From Pyrus communis (lineage: Eukaryota; Streptophyta; Magnoliopsida; Rosales; Rosaceae), in contig NC_084803.1 of NCBI RefSeq assembly GCF_963583255.1, positions 18,363,428-18,427,427 on the forward strand: a stretch of 64,000 bases of DNA, read 5' to 3'. Position 1 is the first letter of the stretch. Each line of letters starts with the position of its first letter. The notes beneath the pieces were generated by a model, which saw nothing but the letters and a program-made list of their open reading frames with translations, did no database searches and was not told the DNA's origin. Made by a program: the position numbers and the translations under genes. Positions 1 to 10,413 of the stretch are shown here, piece by piece.

Positions 1-355
1 GTATAATTAGGGATGGGTTGTCATAAAGAATGGTACATTTAAGATTAAAAAAATGAAAATTATATGAATGGGTACATTTAAGATTAAAAATTTGAGAATT
101 TTTTTTATAAAAAAAACTAAGGGGTACAAACTTATTCTTTTTTTTTTTTTTTTCAAAATGTTTGAATCGAAAATTAATTAGGAGTTTAATAGAGGTGTGA
201 GTATTAAAACCCTAATTCAATTGCTAATTTTTATTTTTTAAAAAATGTAATTAACATGTAAATTCATTGTCACATTAATGCTACGGACTTCAATAAAATT
301 TTGAAAACTAGTAAGTTCTCAGTCAATGAACATTATAATTAGGGACCGGATGCTA
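1..355 (+). repeat. Direct repeat copy A (AT-rich, GGTACATTT motif)
   Basis: This AT-rich stretch contains repeated GGTACATTTAAGATTAAAAA motifs and a poly-T run. It reappears in the same orientation at about 3690-4034, including the tail that ends in GGACCGGATGCTAATTTTTCC-like sequence. The two copies flank about 3.3 kb that includes a solo LTR. They could be LTRs of an older element or a local duplication. The window starts inside this copy, so its true left end is not visible. Confidence 0.6.
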
Positions 356-798
356 ATTTTTCCGACACTTTAGATGTGGTCCCTAGCTATCAATATTCTT
401 TGAATGAAATCTTGTTTGTTTTTAGTTTTTGATTGAAGTCTCTGACATTAATGTAATAATGTAAGTTACTATAGTTTTTAAAGTATAAATTAAAAATTGA
501 AATGTGTATTTGTTTATATTAATGAGATTTTAAATAAAACCCATAATTTGTGGGATTAAAAATAATAAAATATAAATTATGGGTATTGTTATTAGCACTC
601 CAAAAATCTCATTCTACACTCCAAACTTTCTATATTAGGAAATAAAAATACACTTGTGAGGAGTGTAGAATGAGATTTTTGGAGTGCCAATTATGCTTCC
701 CTAAATTATACTCTCTATTATATAGTGTGTATATACATACATATACATACATATATATATATATATAGGTACATTCATCAAATTAACAACAACAAAAA
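356..798. other. AT-rich intergenic stretch with one MITE
   Basis: I see no gene here. The stretch holds a short inverted-repeat element (594-688, listed separately) and an AT microsatellite near 735-768, and it runs into the left target site of the solo LTR at 799. Confidence 0.5.
594..688. mobile_element. MITE with 29-bp terminal inverted repeats
   Basis: Positions 594-622 and 660-688 are near-perfect inverted repeats of 29 bases, beginning AGCACTCCAAAAATCTCATT on the left arm. About 37 bp separate them. The size and structure are those of a miniature inverted-repeat element. The target duplication is not clear, so I do not assign a superfamily. Confidence 0.7.
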
Positions 799-3445
799 TG
801 TAAAGACGCGTACCCAAATTTTAAGGTTTTAATAATTTTAATTTGTGAATTTATGAGAATGCCCTTCGAAACAAATACATTGACTTTTGTTGACTGCCTT
901 GTCGTGTCATGTAAATTCGTTTTCTTGGCGTATCCTCGTAGTACTCGTCGCTACAAGCGCGTGAGCGTAAACGGAACATAATTTGGAGTTGTAATGAAGA
1001 AGTTATTAACAAACGAAGTTGGGGACAAAATAGTAAATTGATTAATTTCTAGAAGGCTCCAAATTTTTGGAGCAAAATTTGGAAAGCCACGTGTGTGGTT
1101 CAGATTGAATAAAAAAAAGAAACATATGGTTGGGAGAAAAGATAAATGAGAGAAAGGAAAGGTGGGATGTCCATTCAGAAGAGGAGAGAGAAGAGAACGA
1201 CCATGAGAGAGGAGAGAAATGAGAGAAGGGGAAAATGAGAGGAACCCGCCGGGTTCCTCTTAACCCGTACTCGATCCAGTGGCATCCATGCTTTTCGATG
1301 CCATTCAGGTGATTTTTCCAGTGAATCACGTCCTACCACCACTACCAAACATCTACCCGACTTCCCCTCGTTCATTTCCACCCAAAATCCACCTAGATTG
1401 ACCCCGTTTTGGGGAAGAACGGAACTCGTGGGTTCCGAAGGTGTCATGGCGGAGATCCGCCCATCGTGAAAGCATCGTCAACCATTATCACCATCAAACC
1501 ACTCACCTTGAACCCAGGAATAAAGCCCAAACAAGTTTAGGGGCATCAGAGTTCAAATCGAGGTCGAATCAAAGCACACCCTTTATGGGGTTTTCGACGG
1601 TTCGAGGATGATTTGGGTTTCCCAGCCAAATTGGACTTAGCCATAGGTATAAAACTTGCTCTACTCACTGAGATCTTCATTTATGTGAAGTTTGAGAATT
1701 TTTAGAAATAATGGAATTTTCAGGCGAGTCGAGGCGGCCGACCGCCACGAGCAGCTGTGCGTGGTGGTGGCGTGTGGGCCAAGACACCCCTGATATTCCT
1801 AGGCTAAACTTGATACCCTAGTTCCATATATGATGTCCGATTAACGAAATTTTATTGTTTGGGTACAATTTCGCTAAGGTCCGCTACTTGGTCATTATAA
1901 GAATTGATGATCCAACAGTTGGATCATCACCAAACTTTAATAAGTCATTATTCGTAATATTTGAGGACCTTAGGAACTTAAGGATCAAAAATCCGACATA
2001 CAAATCTTCCTGAATTGGATTTGTAAGTTTGTAAAATAAAACGTTGACTGCCACTTGAATTTGCAATTAGCAGAGATCTGACCGTTGGATCATTCTGAAA
2101 CTTTAGGATGTTGTTCTAGAAGCATAATTTGAATCTTTGGAAGTTACGGATCAGAAATCCAAGGAGCGGATCCTTTGGATTGAGTTAAGTAAGGTTATGG
2201 ACCTTACCGTCGACCATTGATCAACGATTGACTTTTGGTCAATGGGTTACAAATCATTTTAGAACATCCTTGGGGATTTGTTTTATGTAAGTTACGTGTT
2301 CTATCGATAAGAATTCTGAGACGTGATTTGATAATTGTTTTAGGCGACGATCGTTCGTGACGCCTTGATATTCATGCTAGGGAGTTGTAGTGCAGACTCT
2401 AGGTGAGTGGGTCTTTTTCCTTTTTATAGTGTGTGTATATATATATACATACACCTTACGGTTTTCCAGAAAATGTTTTAAATTGATCATGCATAGCATG
2501 CCATGATTTAAATGTATTATATTTAAATATTGCATTGTGATGAGATTTGTGGTTATGCCAAATGATCCTACGAAGGCACAGGTAAGTTTAGGTGAGTTAT
2601 TATGTGATTGAAATGATTGAATTATATGAGCATGCATATATTCATTTAGAGCTCATCATTGCTACATCCCTATGTTAGTGCTTTAGCCCCGGGCCAGGCA
2701 CGACTTTCAGGTGGTTGTTCAACTCCTGCACCGCACGCTCACCTTGGATCCAAGTTAGGTGCTAGCCTGTCGTATAGGTCGCATTAGGCGACTTCGACTC
2801 GTAGGTGACCCCCTCATAGCTTATGTACAGGTCACACTAGGTGACTCCGACTCGTGTGCTAGCATAGACTCATGAGCAATAGGTCCAGTCATACAGATCA
2901 CATTAAGGTGACTCCGACTGGTATGTTAGTTTAGACTGATCTCGCACATGTCTTACATTTATTATTGCTGAGATATTGTGACATGGCATGCTTTTGTTTT
3001 TACTGCACCTGTGCATTCATTTTTCATACCTACGCAGTATTATTTTCTAGAAACTATACGGGTTTTAAGGCGAGAGGTTATAACGTTTTCAAAAAGGTTT
3101 TTATAAAACTTTATTTTCAAGCCCATTCACCCTTATTTTTCGTCCCTCCAGGTGTTAGTATCAAAGTTTGCATACCAAAGAGGATTATTAGCAAATCTTG
3201 GTGTAGGCGATTATCATCTATGGTATAATTCTCACCCTATTTTACTGTACTGTACTTATACTCTGTCATCATATGTGAATTGGGTTCATTCCCGCTCACA
3301 GCGCACTCTTGTATTTAGGCACTTTTAGGTTTAAATTTATTCACACTTTCCACATCACTACACTTTATGGCGTCATCACATTCCTGGTGTCGACGAGCAC
3401 AGCTTGATTCAGAATCCTAATTGACATTTCGGGTTAGGGTGTGTA
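799..3445 (+). mobile_element. Solo LTR, 2.6 kb, family E (copy E3)
   Basis: It begins TGTAAAGACGCGTACCCAAA, aligning with TGTAATGACCCGTCCCC at the start of the other family-E copies in this window, and ends GGTTAGGGTGTGTA, matching GGTCGGGGTGTGTCA in E2. Internal blocks, such as the GTGTTAGTGCT...CACGCTCACCTTGGATC region near 2670-2750, match E2 near 48130-48220. AAAAA precedes and follows it, compatible with a 5-bp target duplication but weak because it is a homopolymer. There is no gag or pol sequence, so it looks like a solo LTR. Short open frames inside it have no recognisable domain. Confidence 0.72.
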
Positions 3446-4034
3446 AAAAAATATTGTAACAAAACATGGGTACATTCTTCAAAACCGTAGGAAAAAAAAG
3501 ATATTAGGCTTAATAACATTAGTGAATTTCTTCACTTAAACTTGACATGGATACATTCTCAAATCAATGAAAAAGAATATACCCATATAATTTTAAAAAT
3601 GGATTAAAAAATTTTGAATGGATTTTATATTGAAAAATTGGGTACATTTTATATTAAAAAAGGGTACATGTACATATAACAAATTGGTATATTTAAGAAT
3701 GGTACATTTAAGATTAAAAAAAAGAAAAATTGAAAAATATATGAATACACATTTAAGATAAAAAAAAATGGAGAGTTTTTTTAACTAAGGGGTACAAACT
3801 TATTCTTTTTTTCTTTTTTTTTGAAAATATTTGAATCGAAAATTAATTAGGAGTTTAATAGAGGTGTGAGTATTAAAACCCTAAATCAATTACTAATTTT
3901 TATTTTTTTAAAAAAAAATATGCAATTAACATGTAAATTCATTATCACATTAATGCTAGGGACTTCAAAATTTGAAAACTAGTAAGGTCTCAGTCAATGA
4001 ACATTAGTAACTAAGGACCGGATGCTAATTTTTC
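3446..4034 (+). repeat. AT-rich flank and direct repeat copy B
   Basis: This continues the sequence interrupted by the solo LTR and carries more GGGTACATT motifs. From about 3690 to 4034 it is a second, same-orientation copy of positions 31-355. It ends exactly where sequence shared with 49640 begins, which marks the junction with the duplicated RNL unit. Confidence 0.6.
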
Positions 4035-4146
4035 CAAAATTTTATATGTATATAGGCATATTTCCTCATCTTGTAGATGTAGTATACTAAAAAGAAACCA
4101 TATAGTAGCATTTTCATAATAAATTCTCTAACAAACTTACAATATA
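4035..4146 (+). repeat. Fragment of R repeat (start of duplicated unit 1)
   Basis: This stretch, beginning AAAATTTTATATGTATATAG, is homologous to 49640-49735 and 63230-63320. It is the leftmost recognisable part of the duplicated RNL unit 1. The Cassandra cluster was inserted directly after it. Confidence 0.6.
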
Positions 4147-4396
4147 TGACACACCCCGACCGAAATTAAGGCGTGACGGTGGTCTGGGGCCTGGGCTCGA
4201 CTCCACCGTAGCACGATATTGTCCACTTTGGGCCCCGACCACGCCCTCACGATTTTGTTTCTGGGAACTCACACGAGAACTTCCCAGTGGGTCACCCATC
4301 TTGAGAATGCTCTCGCCCAAACTCGCTTAACTTCGAAGTTCTGATGGATCCCTAAGCCAATGAGCTCCCAAAAAGCCTCGTGATAAGTAGAAATGA

Positions 4397-4454
<58 letters not shown>

Positions 4455-4494
4455 CTTACAGGATCCACTCCCCTAAGCGATGTGGGATGTTACA
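4147..4494 (-). mobile_element. Cassandra-type TRIM LTR, minus orientation (LTR 1)
   Basis: On the minus strand it starts TGTAACATCCCACATCGCTT and contains the 5S-rRNA-like core (AAGTTAAGCGAGTTTGGGCG, then a GATGGGTGACCC block). Its right part is expanded by an AT microsatellite (4399-4451). The far end reads TGACACACCCCGACC on the + strand, a variant of the usual terminus. Cassandra elements are known to carry a 5S-like pol III promoter in their LTRs. A 7-bp spacer separates it from the next LTR, so an internal domain has been lost. Confidence 0.8.
4399..4451. repeat. (AT)n microsatellite in Cassandra LTR
   Basis: This is an uninterrupted AT dinucleotide run inside LTR 1, at the place where the other LTR copies read ATATACATATAAGG. 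It is an expansion of a short native ATAT tract. Confidence 0.9.
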
Positions 4495-4501
4495 ATTAAA
4501 T

Positions 4502-4787
4502 TGTCACATCCTGGCCCAGGCCCCCACCACATCCCGGGCTCAACTCCACTGTAGTACGATATTGTTCGCTTTGGGCCGCGACCACACCTTCACGGTTTTG
4601 TTTCTGGGAACTCACACGATAACTTCCCAATGGGTCACCCATCCTGGGAGTGCTATCGCGCGCTACTCGCTTAACTTCTAAGTTCCTACGAAACCCGAAG
4701 CCAGTAAGCTCCCAAAATGCCTCGTGCTAGGTAGGGATGAGAATATACATATAAGGATCACTCCCCTGGGCGATGTGGGATCTTACA
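4502..4787 (-). mobile_element. Cassandra-type TRIM LTR, minus orientation (LTR 2)
   Basis: This is a 286-bp LTR. On the + strand it reads TGTCACATCCTGG at the left and GATGTGGGATCTTACA at the right. It contains the inverted 5S-like segment. Positions 4788-4830 continue as the inverted end of a Cassandra internal domain, with the polypurine tract and GGCACACCA block that match 5311-5350 on the other strand. Confidence 0.85.
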
Positions 4788-5103
4788 ATTCACTCCCTTT
4801 AGGGGCCCGACGTCCTCGTCGGCACACCACGACCAGGGTAGTGATCCTTATATGTATATTCTCATCCCTACCCAGCACGAGGTCTTTTGGGAGCTCACTG
4901 GCTTCAGGTTCCGTAGGAACTCCGAAGTTAAGCGAGTAGCGCGCAAGAGCACTCCTAGGATGGGTAACCCACTGGGAAGTTCTCATGTGAGTTCCCAGAA
5001 ACAAAACCATGAGGGAGTGGTCGAGGCCCAAAGCGAACTATATCGTGCTACGGTGGATTCGAGCTTGGGATGTGGTGGCGGCCCGGGTTGGGATGTGACA
5101 ATT

Positions 5104-5115
5104 TGGTATCAGAGC
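5104..5115 (+). promoter_or_regulatory. tRNA-Met primer-binding site of Cassandra
   Basis: TGGTATCAGAGC lies three bases after the 5' LTR end. It is the standard complement of the 3' end of plant initiator tRNA-Met, used to prime minus-strand DNA synthesis. Confidence 0.9.
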
Positions 5116-5350
5116 ATAAGTAGCCTAAGTGCAGTCCAGCAGGATAAATACTAATTATACAACACCCAAAGGTGACCATACAATGGTGATAATCTGTTAG
5201 AGCTGCCGAGGATTCCTCGCAGGCCACCAACAAACACTCCCAACTAGAACCTAGAGGGGCGCAAAACAGAAAGTGTGAGTGGGCAAAATATGTACATAGA
5301 ATATGCTGTGGTGTGCCAATGACGACATCGGACCCCTAAGGGGGGTGGAT

Positions 5351-5644
5351 TGTAACATCCCACATTGTCTAAGGGAGTGGATCCTGTAAGCCTTATATGT
5401 ATATTCTCATCTCTACTTAGCTCGAGGCCTTCTGGGAGTTCATTGGTTTCGGGTTCCATCGGAACTTTGAAGTTAACCGAGTTCGGGCGAGAGCATTCCC
5501 AGGATGGGTGACCCACTGGGAAGTTCTCGTGTGAGTTCCCAGAAACAAAACCGTGAGGTCGTGGTTGGGGCCCAAAGAGGGCAATATCGTGCTACGGTGG
5601 AGTCGAGTCTGGAATGTGGTGGGGGCTCGAGCCAGGATGTGACA
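5351..5644 (+). mobile_element. Cassandra 3' LTR (complete copy)
   Basis: This is the only complete + strand LTR in the cluster, running from TGTAACATCCC to GGATGTGACA. It directly follows the polypurine tract. It contains the 5S-like region at 5451-5535. Confidence 0.88.
5451..5535 (+). promoter_or_regulatory. 5S rRNA-like pol III promoter region in Cassandra 3' LTR
   Basis: The segment resembles the internal control region of plant 5S rRNA genes: an A-box-like AAGTTAACCGAGTTCGGGCG (from 5470) and a C-box-like AGGATGGGTGACCCACTGGG near 5502-5521. In Cassandra this region is known to be transcribed independently by pol III. It is not a functional 5S rRNA gene, because the flanking 5S sequence is missing and the copy sits inside an LTR. 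Changes in the A box may weaken this particular copy. Confidence 0.75.
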
Positions 5645-6481
5645 GTAGGCCTCTAAATCCACTTGCAACAAAATTTGAACTGAAAAAGAAAATCATCTTA
5701 CACTATTCTCTAATGAAATAAGAAAGTTCAAAATGAGGGAAGTGCCTTTCGTTTAGCAGTGATAACAGTCTTTAGAAACTATATATTTGATTGCATGAAC
5801 GATAAAGTGATTGTATAATTTAAATTTACGTTATGATTTTTTAGAAAATAAAATTATACTTACAAGGACATACAAATTTTATTAATCAACATTGAAACTA
5901 TTGTGCATATTCCATGTCTTTACTATAATATAGTCTCCACGTGAAATTTTCAGATCTGTAAATTTTCGTGAACTTGTGATACACGATGAATATGTGAATT
6001 CTTTAATGAACTTTTGATACACTTATATGAAATCCATTCTTAAGTTTTCTGGAAATCATGAGATTCATGTGAGTAGGTCATAATACAATTTCCTTGTGTT
6101 TTCATGGCATATGCACAAAAAATTTAATAATACTGATAAATAAGTTTTTTTCGTTTGTTTGTATGTAAATATAGTATTTTCTCATGTTATGTTATAAGTT
6201 TTGTGCATATTTTACGAAACGGAAAAAATAAAATAAAAAGTAGTATCTATAGTAGTAGTCATAATAATACCAATAATAATAATACATCATGCCTATAGGG
6301 TCACTCACGATAAAATTAAAAAACGCAGACGTAATCATATTAACTAGAATAAATATAGTTTCACCCAACACTCATATTTGAATCCTTCTCAAAATTAGAA
6401 CACCGCGTCTATAATAATTAATTGAAATTATGGAATTAGCTAAGGTAGTTAGGTTAGTTCAATTTTTGGTTTTCTTTTTTA
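5645..6481 (+). repeat. R repeat block, unit 1
   Basis: This AT-rich, non-coding block (for example CGTGAACTTGTGATACACG at 5970) is shared with 49740-50370, 63330-63780 and, more distantly, 44190-44560 and 61370-61690. It lies upstream of each RNL unit and is part of the segmental duplication. No coding frame is conserved between the copies. The right part (6290-6460) resembles 62880-62990. Confidence 0.65.
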
Positions 6482-6648
6482 GTAATGTTGTGAAGATTAA
6501 ATTTGTATCCCAAATTAGCAAATCAAATAAGGTGTCACCAATAGAAAATGAACATGTTTATCAACAATTAAGTAATAATCCAACCATCAACTTCTATGCC
6601 ATTTAGTTTATAAAATTTAATCTGCAAATTTAATCTCTATAACATTAC
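6482..6648. mobile_element. MITE family M1 (GTAATGTT termini), copy 1
   Basis: This 167-bp element starts GTAATGTT and ends AACATTAC. Its inner arms are weakly inverted (AAATTTG / CAAATTTAAT). Related copies are at 13937-14089 and 61183-61348, with a decayed copy near 58100-58160. All lie close to RNL genes or fragments. Confidence 0.65.
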
Positions 6649-7560
6649 TCTTTATTTTTTACTGTTTCTTCGAAGTTGGGAAATGGAATATCATCAAAAG
6701 ATAAATAAAAAGGCGGAAAGAGATCCTCTCTAAATATTTTCCACAAAAATTCGGACTTTTGGAATTTGATCAAATAGTTAAAATTATTATAATTGTTAAA
6801 AAAAAACTCTTATTTTTAATCGTTAGATTAAATTTTAAGAATCCAAATTACTGGATTTGATGAATTTGATGCAATGGATCCGAAATGCTTCCTTTCCTAA
6901 AAAGGCCAAAGGTTGAGGTCACCCACCGGCCACTACCTTCAATACGGTTTCGTTATTATTATTTTTGTCGTTGTCAGAGCACCTCTCAATACGCTTTCGC
7001 GTTGGCTCGTTCAGGTTGCAGGACGTTTCCAAGAACGATACCGTTTGGGTTACCTGTTCATTACGCTTTCATTTGCTTAACATCTGGCAGGATGTTTCCA
7101 AGGACGGTAGGGGGGGTGATGGTTAGCTATTTCGCAACCGTTTAGGGGGGCCCGCTGAGATTGCAGGTGATCGTTAGCTGTTTCGCTACCATTTGTGTTG
7201 GGGGGTTTTGCCGCTGAGATTGCAGAGCATTTCCAAGGACGGTACCCTTTTTTTTTTGTTTTTGGGGGGGGGGGGGTGGGGGAGAGAGAGAGATCGCAAC
7301 CAAATGGTATCATTATTTATTAGAAAAGTTTGAATAAAAAGGTGAGTATGTAAGCCTGTATGGAATTTTTAATATGCAAAGAAACGTATCCAATTTTTAA
7401 AGTCATCTCCACTCAAAATCGAAAGAAAATGATGGCAATCCAAAGTAAAAAAAACTTAATACATGATGAAATCGTCAAACATTTAGCGAATTTGACATAC
7501 CAAATTTGCAATATAACACATATCACAATTTGATGAGCAATGCCTACTCGAAGAGGAATT
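6649..7560. other. Non-coding unit 1 segment missing from unit 2
   Basis: From about 6060 to 7610, unit 1 has sequence that unit 2 lacks: unit 2 passes directly from the R block to CGAAGCCACCAAGAAC near 50375. The stretch contains a locally GC-richer part (6885-7260) with three diverged copies of a GCAGGATGTTTCCAAGGACGG motif (about 7017, 7087 and 7222) and a G-run at 7265-7280. I see no convincing gene. Confidence 0.5.
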
Positions 7561-7908
7561 GACAACAAACAAACTAGAGTCTACCCATATAGATTTTGTT
7601 CTCAACACCGTCATCAAAGCTACCAAGAACAGCGAAGTAAATCCAAGAGGAGCCAATAACACACCAACAAAAAACTAAAATTCTCACTAGGAGAGACGGA
7701 TAAATAACCTCACCAAGAAGCCTTTTATTGATGGAAATACTAAAAAGAAAAATAAATATACAACAATCCATGAGAAGAGAGAATAGTAGAACTATAAGAA
7801 TGGGGAGGGTTTGACACTGGCCAGAAGTGAAGAAACGGGAGCTGTAAATTTTATAAATATAAGATTTTGGTAGGGGAAAGGAAAAACCGCTACCAGTAGT
7901 TTCTTAGA
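7561..7908 (+). repeat. Duplicated non-coding segment (paired with 50375-50664)
   Basis: This segment, from about CTACCAAGAACAGCGAAGT to the CCGCTACCAGTAG block, aligns with 50375-50664 of unit 2 at high similarity with scattered changes. It is part of the upstream region of the RNL genes. The short reverse-strand frame here is not conserved in the copy, so I do not call a gene. Confidence 0.6.
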
Positions 7909-7914
7909 TATTAG

Positions 7915-8090
7915 GCTCATTTGGATGTACTTTTAAAATGACTGAAAATGCTTTTAGAGAAAATGTTTTTGGGTCCAAAGCATTTCAAGTGCTTTTTCAG
8001 AATTTATTTCCATTTTTATTAAGGATTGGTTCCAAAAGTATTTTCACCAAAAAAACTTTTAGTCATTTTAAAAGCACATCCAAATAAGCT
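7915..8090. mobile_element. MITE with ~35-bp TIRs, inserted after duplication
   Basis: The left end GCTCATTTGGATGTACTTTT and the inverted right end AGCTTATTTGGATGTGCTTT pair over about 35 bases. TATTAG lies on both sides (7909-7914 and 8091-8096). Unit 2 has a single TATTAG at the matching place (51675-51680), so the empty site is visible and the insertion postdates the duplication. The sequence resembles abundant hAT-like MITEs of Rosaceae, but the 6-bp duplication does not settle the superfamily. Confidence 0.75.
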
Positions 8091-9050
8091 TATTAGCATT
8101 CCAATAATCCATGCATTTGAATTTTACTAAGGTTTTTTTTTAGTACAATTTCAAGAAAGAGTATTTTCAGGAAATGTAAGTATGAATTCTAAGAAACATG
8201 TAAATTTGAGACCTCATTTATTTTTGCTCTCTTTTGACCAGCGAAAATGGTTATACACATTTTTTTTAGTCTACCTCCTAAATATGCAATTATACATTTT
8301 ATTTACATGTTCTGGCAAAAATAAATAATTTACATTAATCATTTGAGAGCTTTTCGATTAGAGGAGAAATAGAAATTTTGCATTTTATATTAGAGGAGAA
8401 ATTTTTAGTGTACTTAGAAAAAAGATAGTACATCACGTTAGAGAAAAATTTTATTTTTCAAATGTCTTTTTATTTGTATAATCATTCCGTGCTTCATGCA
8501 CGCCATAATAGAGTTCCAATTTGGAATTGCTGAAATTATTTAAAATGCAACTTATTAAAAAATTTGTTGTAAGTTTGGTAAATGCTAATAATACTCTGGG
8601 TTTAAAATTACAGCCAATATCCTCGCTTGTCCTTTCCCCTTTCTTTGTCGTCCTTCAAATCGAAGGTTGGCGACCTTCAATTACCTGGAGAAATCAACTG
8701 TAAGCCATAATTCCTTCAATGAATTAGAGTATGCTCTGCTCGTTTTCTGCTGAGTTTTCTTTAAATCTTGATCTTTCAGTGCTCACATGGGAACATAGAG
8801 AGAGAGAGAGATTGATGTTTTATAGAAAGAAAGAACAAGGAAAATGAAACTTAAGCTTTGTGTGGGAGAGAGAAGGTGAGTGAGAGTGCATGCGACGAAT
8901 CCATCAAGTTTCGGACTTCAACTAGCGTCGTTGTGGTCTGATCCGTCTGGGTTATGGAGATCGGACATTGGAGCTCCTAGCTAGCGATAAATATGGAGCT
9001 GTAGATCCCAAGAGAAATTGAAATATATTGGACTGGCTATGGGGAAACGG

Positions 9051-9094
<44 letters not shown>

Positions 9095-10402
9095 GATGGT
9101 TTGGATTGTGCCGTGGGCTGGGAGGTCGCGGCGGCGGCGGCGGCGGAAGGAGCCCAGATAAAAGTATTAGAAATTTTTTAATAAGGGCTGGTATTTATTT
9201 AATCAATCCATGGCCTGGTATTTGTTTAATCAATCTATGGCCTGTTATATGTTTAATTAATTTCAATATGACTTGGATTTTAGGTAAAATTATTCGAAAT
9301 TTTTCTATTAAACTATTTGATGGTCATTACTTTTACGTAAGTAAAGACGTAGAAGATAAACATTGAAGAAAAAACTGGAGAAGATAAGCTTATTATAAAA
9401 AAAAATTAAAATAAATTGTCATCCAACATCATGATATTTTAACTCACCTCTATATGGGCTTTGTGTTCACGGCTGAAATGGGTCTTAGAAATAAAATCAG
9501 ATTAGCACGGATTCGTAAGATAAAATTTGTTACACATGTATAAAGATAAATTAAATAACGCATGTTATTTGAATTCATAATCAATCAAATCTTGTTCATT
9601 TTATATTTTGACACAATAAATAATGAACTGGATTGAAGTCTATTTTAATACATACATACTCGCATTTTGTGAACAATTTCTTTTCATTTTGTTGTATTAT
9701 AAAGTGTTGATTATTTTAAAAATTCTAAAAAAAAATCAATTATGAGACAATAAAGAAAATAATGTGGCAGTTTTATTTTTAAAGTGGACATTTTTCTATT
9801 GTTATTTTAATATTTTTAGTTATTAAATCAGGTATGTTATACTTATATGGGTGTGAGATTGGTATAAAATTTATGTTCATATAATTATTAAATTGTCGAT
9901 GTTTTTTTTTTAATTTTTTATTTTTAATAAAAGGGTTAGAATGAAAATTTATGAACGTTTGATTGACAATTAAAGTTATATTAATATGTAGTTTAGATTT
10001 GTTACAATCTATCCCAATCTCAAATAGGCCGTATATAAAGTGAGAAGACCAGGTAAAACTTTCAAAATATCTTAAAAAGCGTGTAGTGCCGGTTATAAAA
10101 AAGATCTTATGATTAATTTTTTTTGTACAGTTTTTTTAACATGTAAGTTCATCTTAGCACGTCGTGGTTCAAAAAATACCTTTTACTCACGCGTATGAAG
10201 GCTAGTATTTAAGAAATTGAATTTTAATTTCACAACTATCTTCATTGAGTGCGTCAATCTGAAAGACTATTCAAGAACATTTTTCTTTAAAAGTCAAACT
10301 ATTTTGAATGTGTGGTGTGTAGATATTTTAAATAAAGTTGAATGCACGGTAATATCGAAGCATGTGGCTGGTAATTCGGTGTCTCGTATCGCTTCCTGAC
10401 GC
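8091..10402. other. AT-rich upstream region of RNL gene 1
   Basis: This is non-coding. Parts align with 51675-51900 and 53060-54110 upstream of gene 2, for example CCAATATCCTCGCTT at 8611 and 53210, followed by CCTTCAAATCGAAGG. About 425 bp at 8695-9120, including the (GA)n run, is absent from unit 2. The open frame across 9028-9366 consists of GA and GGC simple sequence and is not a gene. Confidence 0.55.
9049..9092. repeat. (GA)n microsatellite
   Basis: This is an uninterrupted GA dinucleotide tract. A short GGC/CGG trinucleotide run follows at 9129-9147. Confidence 0.9.
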
Positions 10403-10413
10403 CTATATATATG
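10403..10413 (+). promoter_or_regulatory. TATA box of RNL gene 1
   Basis: CTATATATATG lies about 190 bp upstream of the first in-frame ATG and at the same position as CTATATATG (54116-54124) in gene 2. The following leader (GAGTCGAAAACAAACAACGCG) is almost identical in both genes, so gene 1 keeps the parental core promoter. Confidence 0.65.

Larger units (their letters stand above)
4832..5644 (+). mobile_element. Cassandra TRIM retrotransposon, plus orientation
   Basis: The 5' LTR is 4832-5100 and lacks its first about 19 bases. A primer-binding site complementary to initiator tRNA-Met (TGGTATCAGAGC, 5104-5115) follows, then a non-coding internal region of about 220 bp, a polypurine tract (AAGGGGGGTGGAT, 5338-5350) and a complete 3' LTR (5351-5644, 294 bp, TGTAACATCCC to GGATGTGACA). 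There is no coding capacity, as expected for a TRIM, which would be moved by proteins of other elements. No clean target duplication is visible around the cluster. Confidence 0.88.

Noticed and set aside
1042..1447. Two overlapping reverse-strand frames
   Set aside because: They lie inside solo LTR E3 and have no recognisable domain.
4147..5644. 5S rRNA genes
   Set aside because: The 5S-like segments occur only inside LTRs with a tRNA-Met primer site and polypurine tract, lack complete 5S ends, and fit Cassandra.
9028..9366. 112-codon open frame upstream of gene 1
   Set aside because: It is made of GA and GGC simple sequence and is not conserved in unit 2.
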